Under the pieces are notes generated by a model. That model was not told the origin of the DNA. It saw only the letters and a list, made by a program, of their open reading frames with translations, and did not search any database. A stretch of 64,000 nucleotides of DNA, taken from Clarkia xantiana subsp. parviflora (lineage: Eukaryota > Streptophyta > Magnoliopsida > Myrtales > Onagraceae). The stretch spans positions 25,163,774-25,227,773 of the forward strand of contig JAPTYO010000001.1 of assembly GCA_036873135.1 (NCBI GenBank), read 5' to 3'. This document shows positions 11,301-23,181 of the stretch, in pieces (position 1 is the stretch's first letter; every line of letters starts with the position of its first letter). The position numbers were made by a program, and so were the translations under genes.

Positions 11301-11638
11301 TGTTGACATTTGGTGAATGAGCCGCCGTAATAGGAGCTCTTTTAATATAAACTCAACAGTTAAGGTAGTTAGATAATGTCACATTAGGAATTTTGGGCTG
11401 TGACTAAAATTCTAATTGATATGAGAGGCCCAAAATTGGGCCTCTCCTCTCCTATGTAGGCCGACCAAAACTTGTAACTTAAGGAGGTGGGATTTTCCCA
11501 CCTCCTCCTATAAATAGGGGGTGTCACGATTTCTTTAGGGATAATAGTTAATCACTCATTTCTCCTAAGTGTTGAGACAAAGAAATTCATCCTCTCTACT
11601 TGCTATTTTCGGCCGAACCCTGCCATAAAGGAAGTGCC
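11301..11638 (+). repeat. CopB 5' LTR, left part
   Basis: Starts TGTTGACATTTGG and matches the LTR start at 37007. It carries a perfect 11-bp inverted repeat AGGAGGTGGGA/TCCCACCTCCT at 11482-11506 and TATAAATAG at 11509-11517. It is interrupted at 11638 by the Ogre and continues at 25317. Left plus right parts total about 597 bp once the duplicated GTGCC is counted once. Confidence 0.9.
11482..11517 (+). promoter_or_regulatory. CopB LTR hairpin and TATA box
   Basis: The hairpin is 11482-11492 pairing with 11496-11506 around TTT. TATAAATAG follows at 11509-11517. The geometry equals that in CopA but the arm sequence is entirely different. Confidence 0.7.
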
Positions 11639-12190
11639 TGTCAGACCTAAAATCTGACCTAAGGCGAATAACGTTTTGAAAACGTGCAATTTTGAAACAG
11701 TCGCCACTAGTTAATTAAAAGGCTAACTAGAATCCTGAATCACCTAAGCGAATAACGAATTGAACACCTAGGCGTAAAATCGGTCCACGATTAGAAATTT
11801 GAGTTCAGGAGTTCTATTACGAATTAAAAATTTTAATTGCGCCCTTTCGGTACTCAGTTCACTTAATTTACCAATTTTTACTCTTCTATATATGTTATAT
11901 CAGATTAATCTAACTATATCAAGATCCAATCAAATTTACATCCTAAGCCAAATTATTATTAACAAATTAACATAAGTCTAAAAACTAATTATAATATATA
12001 ACTCTTAATTAAGACGAAAAATAAAACATCAAAATTTATCAAGCATGTTTCAATCCATACACAACCAATATATTTAACATACACATAATTTGAGAAATTA
12101 AATATGCTTCCTAAACTGGACTTAGTGAAACTATATTTGAACTACTAATTAAATTAAACAACTACACTTAAACTTATTTTGTTAAAGATA

Positions 12191-12225
<35 letters not shown>

Positions 12226-13099
12226 TAATAACAGATTATTAATAAATAATAATAAATGAAAAAAAAGGACGCGGACCTCTTACCTGCAGGGAACGGGACC
12301 GGCAAGGGACTCCGACGTGGCTGCAGCGAGGACGACGATAACCTAGGTGGACGGAGCTTCGGCGTGGCTGGCGACAGGGCAGACGGCAGGCCAGGCGAGG
12401 TCGACGATGGCACCGGCGATTCAGAAACAGCAGCAGTGGAACGTGGATTGGGCCTGATGGTCGGAACTCAGCAGCGGCGGCAACGGGCGACCGGTGGACC
12501 TTGCAGGCTGGCGGAGGTGCCGTGGGTGGTCAGGCTGTCTCCGGCGGCAGGGTGAGGTAGCGGTGGTTGAGGTCGGCAGTCTGCTGAGGCTCCGAGCGGG
12601 AAAATTAAATTTTTTTTTTGAAATAAAGCACAAAAGGACAAAAATTCGCACGGATCTCGAGAAGAGTAGTCTTATTGTTTTCTGATTTGTTTTCTGTCCG
12701 TTACAATGTAAACCTAGACCCCTATTTATACTAAAAACCTAGTCTAGATTACAGATAAAATTTAAATAAAAAATGCTAACAGATAATTATTCTAGAGAAT
12801 ATTCCTAAGGATATTTATCTTTACAGATAATTATTTTTTTTTAATAAAAATAATATCTGGAGATAAATATCTTAGAGATAATTTTCTAAAATAAAAAAAA
12901 ACTAATTATTATATATATATATATTTTTAAAAAATTCTGAAAATATTAAATAAATTCGAAATAATTTAAAATATATTTTATAATAATTTCCCTAATGTGC
13001 CCTTGAGCATTTTTGGAGACTTTGTGGCTTGACGCGTCCGGAGTTTGACGTATCATGTGTAACGTCGTTACGTCCGGGGGTCAAAATCGAGTGTTTACA
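11639..13099 (-). repeat. Ogre 3' LTR (1461 bp)
   Basis: On the minus strand it begins TGTAAACACTCG and ends AGGTCTGACA. It contains TATAAATAG at 12722-12730 (minus), a GC-rich island at about 12265-12600 downstream of it, and an (ATA)n tract at about 12190-12230. It is slightly longer than the 5' LTR, partly because of that microsatellite. Confidence 0.92.
12722..12730 (-). promoter_or_regulatory. Ogre 3' LTR TATA box
   Basis: Minus-strand TATAAATAG. The equivalent site in the 5' LTR (about 24950-24958) reads AATAAATAG, so the promoter copy that would drive the element has lost the first T of the box. Confidence 0.6.
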
Positions 13100-13113
13100 G
13101 TTTGCCTCTCTTT
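13100..13113 (-). other. Ogre polypurine tract
   Basis: The minus strand reads AAAGAGAGGCAAAC immediately before the 3' LTR start TGTAAAC. It is the expected plus-strand primer. Confidence 0.75.
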
Positions 13114-13289
13114 GGACGGACTCCCGTAGAACGTGTTCGAAGTGGTTTGTCCAAAGATGAAGAAACACTGATTTTGACCAGAAAGTATATTTTCTCCCAA
13201 TTCTTCAAAGTCTTCAAGGTGGCTCATACGCTTATTCTGGTGCGGAAACGATAAAACTTTTGTCGGCGGGACGCCTGTTGGTGGTGCCT

Positions 13290-13790
13290 CCATTAGCGAT
13301 GCAGAAAGTAAAGCCTCCAGTGGCGGTGCGGAAAAGTAAAGAGCCTCCAGTGGCGGTGCGAGTAAAGCCTCCAGTGGCGTGCAAAAAAGTAAAGCCTCCA
13401 GTGGCGTGCGGGAAAGTAAAGCCTCCAGTGGCGTGCGGAAAATTAAAGCCTCCAGTGGCGTGCGGAAAAGTAAAGCCTCCAGTGGCGTGCGGGAAAGTAA
13501 AGCCTCCAGTGGCGTGCGGAAAAGTAAAGCCTCCAGTGGCGTGCGGAAAAGTAAAGCCTCCAGTGGCGTGCGGAAAAGTAAAGCCTCCAGTGGCGTGCAG
13601 AAAAGTAAAGCCTCCAGTGGCGTGCGGAAAAGTAAAATCTCAATCGATGATGCCTCCAGTGGTGTGTGACAAGGAAAAGCCTCTAGTGGTGTCCGTCGGA
13701 GAAGAGCCTCTAGTGGCATGTCGGAGAAATGCCTCTAGTGGCATGTCGGAGAAATGCCTCTAGTGGCGTCCGTTGGATAAGGGCCTCGAG
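13290..13790. repeat. 27-bp tandem array in the Ogre 3' UTR
   Basis: The unit contains 'gcctccagtggcgtgcggaa' followed by 'aagtaaa'. Regular copies recur every 27 bp from about 13367 to 13640, with slightly longer copies before and degraded copies ('gcctctagtggc') after. Because 27 is divisible by three, any stop-free frame stays open, which explains the repetitive ORFs on both strands. Tandem repeats in this place are typical of Ogre. Confidence 0.9.
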
Positions 13791-14846
13791 TGGCTTGATG
13801 ACTTGAATGCATGTCCCTAATTTTTGCCTAATCTGCGCATGACGCGACAGCTTAGCGGGATCTTTTTTTTTTTTTTTTTTTTAATCTCTCATATTCTCCA
13901 CTTTTGCCACGATCAGAATTTTAGACCGTGCCCCTCGGTTTTCCTGATTTTCGCATGGATTGCCCTTTGGGGTTTTCATTCCATCTGGACTTTATTTTCT
14001 CTCCTTTTGCCATGATTGCAATTTTTGAATTTGCTATCATGCCCCTCATTTCCTAAGTTTGCCTAGGCTGCCCTTTCGGGTTTTCAACCTAACGGAAGCA
14101 CTCTTTTTGGTAGCCGATTAAACGGTGGCTGTGACCCGTACTTTATTTCCCGTCTTGATGCGAGAGTATTTGTAGCCATTTGGAGGGTGGCTGTGACCCT
14201 TTCTTCACCGTCTTCAGTGCGCGAGCTCTTTTGATTTTTAACCATTTGGAGGGTGGCTGTGACCCTTTATTTTGTAGTCATTTTAGGGACGACTGTGACC
14301 CTTTTTTATTTTCCCGCCCTTACAAGATCCGCGGGGTCACTCTTTTATCTGTAGCCGTTTGGAGGGTGGCTGTGGCCCTTTATTTTGTAGTCGTTTTAGG
14401 GACGACTGTGGCCCTTTTTATTTTCCCGCCCTCACAGGATTCGTGGGGTCACTCTTTTATCTTTAGCCGTTTGGAGGGTGGCTGTGGCCCTTTTACTTAT
14501 TCTCCGCTTTTGATGTTGCGGGAGCGCTCTTTATATGTAACCATTTGAATGGTGGTTGTGGCCCTTTATTTTGTAGTCGTTTTAGGGACGACTGTGGCCC
14601 TTTTAAGAATGCAGTTTGAAAATCTCAGGTAAGTAGCTTAGGATGCGCTATGAAGCTTGTCGTCATCGCTACTTAAAGCCCTGGTTTTTTTTTTTGTTTT
14701 TTTTTCAACTCTCCTTTTACCATGATTGTCCTTTCAGATTTTCAATCATGTCTCTCATCCCTAATTTTTGCCTAAGTCGCCTTTACCAGTTTTCGACCTA
14801 GCGGGATTTTTTTTTGTTTAAGCTTTACATGGAGAAACTGCCCTTT
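13791..14846 (-). other. Remaining Ogre 3' UTR
   Basis: Non-coding region between the end of integrase and the 27-bp array. It has T-rich tracts and a second, larger repeat (14100-14610). No gene seen. Confidence 0.6.
14100..14610. repeat. About 112-bp tandem repeat with internal inverted repeats
   Basis: 'gtttggagggtggctgtg.ccc' recurs at about 14240, 14351 and 14463, with diverged copies at about 14110, 14173 and 14537. Between copies sits GTCGTTTTAGGGACGAC, whose ends can pair (GTCG/CGAC). It is a second independent array in the same 3' UTR. Confidence 0.75.
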
Positions 14847-17800
14847 TCAGGCATAGTACCTTTTAAGTGCATCTGCATTGATTGGACTAGGAAGGTCTTG
14901 ACCGTCCATATCCGTGATGATCAGTGCACCTCCCTCGAACACCTCTTTGACCACGTAGGGTCCTTCGTACTTTGGTGCGAACTTTCCTCGCGAATCAGGA
15001 TTGATACGCAGCACTTTACGCAATACCAGGTCCCCCGGTTGGAAATTACGTGGTCGTACCTTCTTGTCAAAGGCCCTAGCCATTCGTTGTTGGTAACATT
15101 GCCCGTGACATAGTGCCGTGAGCCTCTTTTCGTCAATGAGGTTCAACTGTTCATACCTCTGTCTAGCCCATTCTGTCTCGTCGAGCCCTGATTCTACCAG
15201 GATCCTTGCAGAGGGGATCTCTACTTCCACGGGTAGAACAACTTCAGTTCCGTATACGAGAGAAAACAGAGTTGCCCCGTTTGAAGTACGAATCGAAGTT
15301 CTTTATGCCAAGAGTGCCCAAGGTAGCATATTATGCCAATCTTTGTATGTGACTGTCATCTTCTCAATGATCTTCTTTATGTTTTTATTCGTTGCTTCCA
15401 CCGCGCCGTTCATCTGAGGGCGGTATGGGGATGAATTCCTGTGCTTGATCTTGAGTTGAACACATAAATCGTTTATCAACTTGTTGTTGAGGTTCTTGGT
15501 ATTGTCTGTGATTACCTTCTCGGGCACCCCATAACGGGCAACAATGTGTCTTCGTAAGAAACGCTCAAACGCTTTTGCAGTAACTGACGCAAGCGTGACC
15601 GCCTCTACCCACTTGGTAAAATAATCAATTGCCACCAAAATAAACCTGTGGCCGTTAGATGCATTTGGTGAGATGGGACCGATCACATCGATTCCCCACA
15701 TTGAAAAAGGCCACGGAGAAGACATCGGGTGCAGCTCGTTTGGCGGCGCATGAATTTGACTAGAGTACACCTGGCATAGGTGGCATCGTTGGACGTGCTT
15801 GACACAGTCTAACATCAGGGTGGTCCAAAAATAGCCCATCCTCATGATCTTTCTTGCGAGCATGTGACCGCTCATGTGCGGTCCACAGCTTCCTTCGTGG
15901 ACTTCCTCCATCAATCGCTTTGCCTCTCCCGAACCTACACATCTCAAAAGGGTGGCATCAAAAGATTTTATATAAAGAATCTCGCCACTAAGAAAGTAAT
16001 TACATTCCATCCTGCGGATGGTTTTCCGATCCTTGCTACTTGTGCCCTCGGGAAATTCGCCTGACTGCAAGTATCTTTTTATGTCGATGAACCAGGGTTC
16101 GCCATTTGATTCTTCAAGTGTGCAACAATACGCGGGACGCTTGTTTACTTCGATCTCAAGAGGCTCTATGGAACTTGCATCTGAAATATTCACCATTGAC
16201 GCGAGGGTCGCCAATGCGTCTGCAAACTGGTTTTTACTCTGAGGCATCTGCGTGAAAGTTATTTCTTCGAAGTTCTCGCTCAACTCTTCAATATGCTGAT
16301 GATATGGTTGCAACTTGGGATCTCTTGTTTTCCACTCTCCTAAGGTTTGGAGGATGATCAGCATGGAATCTCCATAAACCTCCAGATCACGTATCTTGAA
16401 ATCAATTGCCGCTCGCAACCCGAGAATGCATGCTTCGTATTCTGCCACGTTGTTGGTGCATGGAAAGGTAATTTTCGCCGCTACCGGAAAATGTTGGCCA
16501 TTTGGGGATACGAGTACTGCCCCTACAACACAGCCGGTGGAGTTTGCGGCTCCATCAAAATACATTCTCCACATGCTTCCATTTTCTGTCTCTTCTTCCA
16601 CGTGAAGTATGTCGCTATCCGGAAGCTCGTGACTTGCTTGATGATCGTTATCAATGGGAAACTCAGCTAGGTGATCTGCAACAGCCTGCCCTTTTATAGA
16701 AGTACGAGGAATGAACTGTATGTCGTACTCAGCAAGCTGGACCTGCCATTTGGCGACATTCTTCATTAATGCCGGCTTTTCTAGTATGTACTTCAAGGGA
16801 TTCGGCTTAGAAATGAGGTTTATGGTGTAATACAGCGTATACTGTCGGAGTCGCTGCATCACCCATACCAATGCGCAACTCGTCCTTTCAACTTCCGTGT
16901 ACTTGGCCTCTCCTTCAGTGAACTTCTTGGTGAGGTAATAAATGGCGTGCTCTGTCTGGCCATCTTCATCTAGTTGCCCCAGCATGCATCCCAATGAGCC
17001 TTTTCGAACCGCCAGATACAAAATAAGCGGCAGACCCGGAGTGGGTGGGACCAGGACTGGTGAATTGACGAGATATTCTTTGATTGAATTGAAGGCATGT
17101 TGACACTCTTCATCCCATTTAATCAATGCGTTTTTCCGCAGGAGGCGGAACAAAGGCTGACACTTGTTCGTCATATTGGCGATGAACCTCGCAATGTAAT
17201 TCAAACGTCCGAGCAAGCTTCTGACTTCCTTGACGGTGGACGGTGCTGGAAGGTCTAGTATCGCTTTGACTTTGTCGGGATCCACTTCTATACCCTTCTT
17301 GCTGACTATAAAGCCCAGCAGCTTACCGGATGTTACCCCGAATGTGCATTTTGCTGGATTTAGCCTGAGTTTAAACTTCTTGAGCCGTTCAAAGAGCATC
17401 CGCAAGTTGACAAGGTGGTCCTCATTTTCACGGGATTTTGCGATCATATCATCGACGTACACTTCTATCTGCTTATGCATCATGTCATGGAACAATGTCA
17501 CCATCGCTCTCTGGTAAGTTGCCCCTGCATTCTTGAGTCCGAAAGGCATGACCTTGTAGCAAAACGTGCCCCACATCGTGATGAAAGTGGTTTTTGACTT
17601 GTCCTCTTCTGCCATCTTGATCTGATTGTATCCAGAAAACCCATCCATGAATGAGAACATATTGTGTCGTGCCGTGCTATCGACTAACATGTCAATATGA
17701 GGGATTGGAAAGTTGTCCTTCGGACTAACCTTGTTGAGATCTCGATAATCAACACAGACTCGAACACAACCATCCTTCTTCGGTACAGGGACAATATTGG

Positions 17801-18252
17801 CAACCCACTTAGAGTAGTTGCACACCTCAAGGAATCCTGCGTTAATTTGCTTGATGATTTATTCCTTGATTTTGAGGAGTAACTCCGGACTTTGTCGCCT
17901 TAAATGTTGTCTTTTGGGCTTGAACTTCTCAGTATCTATGGGCAAAGTATGTTGCACAATTGATGTATCTAAACCTGGCATGTCGGAATATGACCAGGCG
18001 AAGATCTCCTTGTACTCGTCTAGTAGCTCGATCATCTGGGCTTTCTGAGAGGGATCAAGAGTTGCCCCAATTTTGAGCTTTCTGGGTTCTTCCTTTGTAC
18101 CGATGTTAACTATCTCGATAGTTTCGGCAGTTGATGGCTTCCTCTCCTCGAATCTCTCGAGACTTTCTCTTATTTCGATCGGAACATGGTCATCACTATA
18201 TTCCTCTGACTGAATCACATCGTCATGGTTTTCGTGTTTTCTTGTATTTTTC
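14847..18252 (-). pseudogene. pol: Ogre pol: RT, two RNase H domains, integrase
   Basis: One continuous minus-strand frame, broken only by TAA at 17859-17861 and TAA at 15303-15305. Counting from 17825: reverse transcriptase with YVDD at residues 123-126; a classical RNase H (about 260-385) that lacks the usual first Asp; a second RNase H of the type special to the Tat clade (about 419-545; candidate residues D424, E464, D486, D536); an HHCC zinc-binding region (about 643-684); integrase D713, D774 and E810. The last part (14847-15230) carries the integrase C-terminal region. Together these enzymes would copy the RNA and insert the cDNA. The second stop falls after the catalytic core, where relatives have Tyr. 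Confidence 0.92.
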
Positions 18253-18419
18253 CTACGGTAAGGAAAATAACCGGAATCAATGCGAATTTGACGGGAAAAA
18301 GAAAATCGAAATAAAGGGATTTATTTATATTGATAAGATCATGAAAATATCCCTCTTTCCTATGCGGGGCTCATGATCTTTCCGCGCAAAGGAGTACAAC
18401 AGAAACTCATAAATCTTAC
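18253..18419 (-). other. Predicted 167-nt intron between protease and RT
   Basis: On the minus strand the donor GTAAGA overlaps the stop codon that ends the gag-pro frame (GAG-TAA, 18416-18421). The acceptor is a pyrimidine-rich tract ending CCGTAG at 18253. Joining GA to G restores a Glu codon and leads straight into the pol frame with no stop before 17861. Ogre elements are known to separate protease and reverse transcriptase by a spliced intron, so this reading rests on both sequence and family knowledge. Confidence 0.75.
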
Positions 18420-20443
18420 TCATCGCTAAGAGAAAGAGCATAAACCGGAACTGAAAACCAATTGGTGATTGCTTCTCCTTCAACGGAGGGTCGAACATAA
18501 ATGCATGGGGGAGCTTCTTCGAGGACGGCTCCGACTGTGTTGTCGGTGATGAACAATCTTGCTAAGGATTGTAATGCTTCATCTTTATCAGTTCGAATGA
18601 CGTGAGCTGGTCCTGGGAAAGTGACTGACAGAGGCAGAATGTTCATAGGCCTCCATTTTCTAGCGAATCGTCCCCTCTGGAATTCCATCAGTTGTTGCTC
18701 TCCATGTGCGCTTTGACCATCTTCTTGGAACGGGGAATACCCCAGTCCGTGTTTGCATACACTTTCCTTCAGCTGAAGTGGGCGCGGGATTCCTTGACAC
18801 CTGATACCCAGGCCTTGACCCGGGACAAAATTATTCTTCAACATGAATCTTCCCACCATGATATCTGTCTTGCTCAGTGTTGGCTCTCCCCAATCCTTGA
18901 TGACAGAGACTAGTTCAAAGGAATGGAATGCGGGTGGTTCATCTCCGCTGGTGTTGATGACAGGTACTGCCGTTTCCTTATAGATGTTGTGATCACCTTC
19001 TCCTCTGATTTCCACAAGGCGGTTGTTAATCACGTACTTCAGTTTCTGATGTAGGGTGGATGGAACTGCCCCAGCGGCGTGGATCCATGATCTTCCTAAG
19101 AGAAGGCTGAAAAAATTCGGAATATCCATGACCCTGAAGGTTACATCAAAAACATTTTGACCAATTTCGAGCTGTAATTCGACCTCTCTGTAGACTTCCT
19201 TCTTCGTACCATCGAAAGCTCGAACCGCCGACTTGCTTGTGCGTATATGGGACAGGTCAATCTTCATTTGCTTGAGCGTGGATAATGGGCAAACATCGAC
19301 TGCCGAACCACCGTAAATCATGACCTTCGGGAGCACAAATCCGTTACACTTGCAGATAATGTGAAGGGCTTTTACATGGTTCTGGCCGTCGACTCCCAGA
19401 TCATCGTCCCCGAAATAAATTTGGTTCGAGAATATGGAGCCAATAACATTGCCCATTTGTTCGACAGAGGTCTCTTTTGGAACTAACGCTTCCTTGAACA
19501 CATTCATGAGAGCCTCGCGGTGACTTTCTGAGCTTAAGAGGAGGGCAAGCAAAGAAATTTGAGCCGGGGTCTTGCGGAGCTGATCAATCACTTTGTCTTC
19601 TCCTTCCTTCATGAACTTTACGAAGTCCTCAATTTCGTCGTCGGTTACTTTCTTCTTCGGTGCTACTTCCACAACCTTGTCTTTAGAAACATCCTCCGCG
19701 TACACGCGACCCGAACGTGTCATGATCATAACATGATCATCTGGTTTTGGCGCCCCGATTACTTGAGCTTCATAGATCCAAGGGACCTTCTTGTTGCTTT
19801 CATATTGGAAAGGAGCTGGCCCCTGCATCACTAGTGGCAGTCTGACTGGCTGTTCGGGCACATAATTTAGTACGAATGGTGTGATTACCGCGATAGCGAC
19901 ATCTTCTGACGACTCATCTTCAAGACAAATCATGTTGATAGACGATGATGAACCCGTATTGTGTTGCGGTAGAGGGTTCGTCTTGACATTTGGAGGAGGG
20001 GTCGGGTTGAGGATAAGGAGCTTGTTGTCAATGAGGTCTTGAATCTTGTGCTTCAGGCGGGTGCACTTCTCTATGGAGTGTCCTTCTATCCCCATATGGA
20101 ACTCACATCTCGAACTTGGGTCGTCGTTGGGTACTTTTGAATCTGGCCTCATGAACTCGGGGCCGATGAGGTTCTGTTCTAACATCTTCTGGTACACTTC
20201 GGCCATTGACACAGGTAAGGGCGTAAAGGATCTTATGTCCCTCTGCTTGTAATTAACCCGATTTCCTTGTCCACCTGTGAAGGAGGGTTGTGGAGCCGGG
20301 GGTATTTGAGTCATTGGCTGAGCCACAGGTGCTGCCAACTGCATCGGGTAGACTGCGCTGACAGTTGCGTCTTTTGGGAGCAGCTTTTTGGCACCACTCT
20401 TTCTCAAACTATCTCCCTGGTAGCTTTTGAGGGGGATCTTCAA
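18419..20443 (-). pseudogene. Ogre Gag C-terminus and aspartic protease with G-patch
   Basis: This frame begins after a frame change inside gag. In order: a Pro/Gln-rich part; a zinc-knuckle-like CEFHMGIEGHSIEKC motif; an acidic Lys-rich linker; the retropepsin domain; then a G-patch-like stretch around PGQGLGIRCQGI. The protease signature reads MIYGGSAVDVCPL: the catalytic Asp is replaced by Tyr (TAC at 19313-19315), so the enzyme that matures the polyprotein should be dead. The flap/second half (LLGRSWIHAAGAVPS) is intact. The frame ends at the intron donor. Ogre proteases are normally fused to Gag in one frame. Confidence 0.88.
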
Positions 20444-21458
20444 TCCTCCCTGTCCGGATTCCCTGCTCGATCATGTCTCTGGATTTCACCAGGTCAGCGA
20501 AATTTGCAGAAACATGTCCCAATAGATGAGAGTAATACGCTCCTTTCAGAGTTCCAATAAACATGGATACTGCTTCCGCATCCTCTAGGGGTGGTCGGAC
20601 CCCAGCCGCCTTTTCTCTCCAAGACTGCATATAGTTCCTGAAGGACTGTCCCGCATTCATTTCCATGCTCTGGAGATCCATGCGGGTCGGAGCGGTGTCC
20701 AGATTGAACTTATATTGGCGAACGAAAGCGTTGGCCATTTCTTCCCATGTTGAGATATCGCCGGCCATCAGGCTGACGAACCAAACCAAAGCTGCTCCTT
20801 TCAAGCTTTCTTGGAATATTTGGACCAAGAACTCTTCATACTGTTGGTAAGGGGCCATCTTTGTAAGGTAAATCCACATGTGGACTATAGGATTACCGAG
20901 GCCATCGTACTTCTCGAACTCAGGGACCTTGAATTTCTCCGGTCTTGACATATTGGGAAAAAGGCACAGGTTGGAGTAACCAATGCCCCCATATTGTTCG
21001 AGACCAGAGAACGCCTTCATCTTTTCCTCCATTTTCTTCAAGCGGCGGTCATGTTCAGTCTCGATGACAGGCGATGACGTGAAAGAATTCGTGCCGGTTG
21101 CGCCCCCTTGGTTAACATGCCCGTGCATTATGGTCGGATTTTGGGAGACACGTGGCGTTGGTAGAGTCTGATCGGGGCTGATCAAAGTAGGGTGGTTTTG
21201 AGAGGGGTCCATCGTGGTGTTGGGAAGTACAGTGGTAGCTGGTATTGCGGTTCCTATATTCGCTGAGGGGCCCGGAGTCGAAGTCCCTGTCGGCAAGGGC
21301 GGGTTTGGAGCGTTGATGGTTGACTGAGTCTCGAGGAGTGCCATGATGCGTTCCATGTTTGCTGACATGGTGGCCATATCTTCATGCATTTTTGCGTTAG
21401 CTGCCTCGATTTCGACCATTCGTTCCTCATGTCACTGGATTTGCTGCGTGTTCTCCAT
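20409..21458 (-). pseudogene. gag: Ogre Gag (capsid)
   Basis: Gag forms the virus-like particle. The likely start is the ATG at 21456-21458, followed after eight codons by TGA (21432-21434). From there the frame is open to 20409: a coiled-coil-like N-terminus, a Pro/Thr-rich stretch, then the plant retrotransposon Gag domain (about residues 170-330, with ALVWFVSL and QSFRNYMQSWREKA). At 20409-20443 it overlaps the following frame, and the sense sequence passes from one frame to the other, so a 1-base change separates it from the protease part. Two lesions make it a pseudogene. Confidence 0.88.
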
Positions 21459-21626
21459 ATTAGTGATTTTTCGCGTACGTGCCAGTACTAGCTAATCCTA
21501 CAATTGGAAAAAAAATGACGATTCAAAATGTGGACAAAGAATTCCATGCATGATTTTTTTTTTAAAATTAATGTGCCATTCATTCCAACATCTTGTTCAT
21601 AAAAGAGAAAGTTTTACAACTAAAAT

Positions 21627-23181
21627 TTAAACTCTAAAATGTTTTACACGACTGCGCATCTCGCCGAGGGTGTCGAGTGCTTTCTCTTTAGTTCTAATGA
21701 AAGCGACAGACAAATGCTTTGAAAAAAATTTGAGTTTTCTCGCTCTTCGTTTGAATTTTTCAAGCTCAGCACTTAGTCGTGTCTTCTGTCTCTCTTTCAC
21801 TTTGAGAGCCCATTGCTGGTGCATGACGGTGGCAGTTGCTTCATCAAGGTCTTTTTGTAGCCGCTTGACCTCTTCCCTGGCCCTTGCGCAGTCCTGGACC
21901 TACGTCGTGCACTGAATTTCTACCCGAGCCGCCAGTGTGTCGTACACATCTTCGCTAGAAGGATGTTGAGTTTGGGGCCTTTGCCCGAGGATCTCTGTGG
22001 GGTCAATGAGTGGCTCACTTGGAGTCGTGTGAAATCGGTAAATGTATTCTTTGGAAGCGCAATACATCTTTTCCTCTTCTCTGAGATCATCTGGCATATG
22101 GACCTTCTCCTCGACTCGGTTTTCCCAAATCTTTTGAATCTGTCTGGCACCTTCCTTGAGCGTGGCTTGAGTGACTTTGTTGTCATGCCATTTGAACACG
22201 AGAGAGGTTCCCTTCCCGCTCGCCGGTATACCTTGGAGGCCCCCAGTTGTCGTGTGACTCGAGCCGGGTAGGTAACTACTGAGCCTAGGTGACTGATAAG
22301 AGGAATACCTTCGAAATCTTTGCATTTTAGAAATACGGGTTTTGGCGAAAACCAACGAGCTACCCACAAAATATCTTTAGGTAAAAGTTTTGAAAAATGT
22401 TTTTTCCATTCAAGGGCGCTCCATCCTCTATCTATATGGCGAGAATAATCTATCATCCTTGATATAATTTTTTGGTCAATGAGAAAACGAAATTTTTGGG
22501 GAAACCCGCGCCGATCTCAATTAAATGACTTGAAAACCATATTTGTAGTAAAGCTGGACTTGCCCTAATTACCTCCTATCCTTTAGCCTTTATGAGATTT
22601 AGTGACGTGATTGTTTCAGCAAGCAACGCCACTATGTAACATCTGCCCTCGACCACCTGAAGGACGACGTGTGCTAATGCCACGTCTATATGGCTTTTGG
22701 AGCAGGGGAACAAGACAGTCCCGAAAAAAAGTAAGAGATAGGCGTGAGTTGCTCCTCGAATTGTTCGTTCATCTTTCATTCTGAAATCGATCCATCTTAT
22801 TAAACGCTCGATAGATATACCATGCTCTACATTCACCATAAGCTCGTTAGCCACCCTCCCTTTTTTAGCTCGCAATAGTGCGGACATGATACATCTCTCC
22901 GGGGCTCTGAATTGTGGCAGTATAATCTTCCTATTCCACTCGACACCTTGAACTAGTTGTCCGTATTCTTCTAGCGTGGGGGTGAGCTCTACGCCATTGA
23001 TGATGAACACCGCTTTTTCGGGGTCCCAAAAGTCGGTTAAAGCTTCAAGTATATGCCACTCTATTTTGTAGTCGGGGAGCCGTTGAATTCCCCCAATGAT
23101 CTTGGTGACGTAATCTTGTTCCGTGCTTAGCATGGCATTCCATATTCGATTGATATCTTCCTTGGGAGCCGACAAAGTCAT
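21627..23181 (-). pseudogene. Ogre ORF1, extra ORF upstream of gag
   Basis: Ogre and some other Tat elements carry an ORF1 of unknown function before gag. Here the first 201 codons (23181-22576) are open. The next part (about 22456-22260) reads in a second frame with LPKDILWVARW and HLGSVVTYP, then a third frame (22240-21900). The C-terminus (21824-21627) is a Lys/Arg-rich coiled coil. This order matches the plant DUF7745-type ORF1, which resembles the plant mobile domain. At least two frameshifts and a stop break it. The start at 23181 follows the first clear Met. Confidence 0.78.

Noticed and set aside
12174..12685. Pro/Ser/Arg- and Gly/Asp-rich ORFs within the Ogre LTR
   Set aside because: The same frames occur in the other LTR (24416-24869) only because the LTRs are copies. 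Overlapping frames on both strands in GC-rich sequence indicate composition, not genes.
13081..13763. Long repetitive ORFs on both strands (for example 212 and 167 codons)
   Set aside because: They are produced by the 27-bp repeat unit, which keeps any stop-free frame open. They lie in the Ogre 3' UTR and show no domain.
15118..20560. Many plus-strand ORFs across the Ogre pol and gag
   Set aside because: They are antisense shadows of the conserved minus-strand coding sequence and have no domains of their own.
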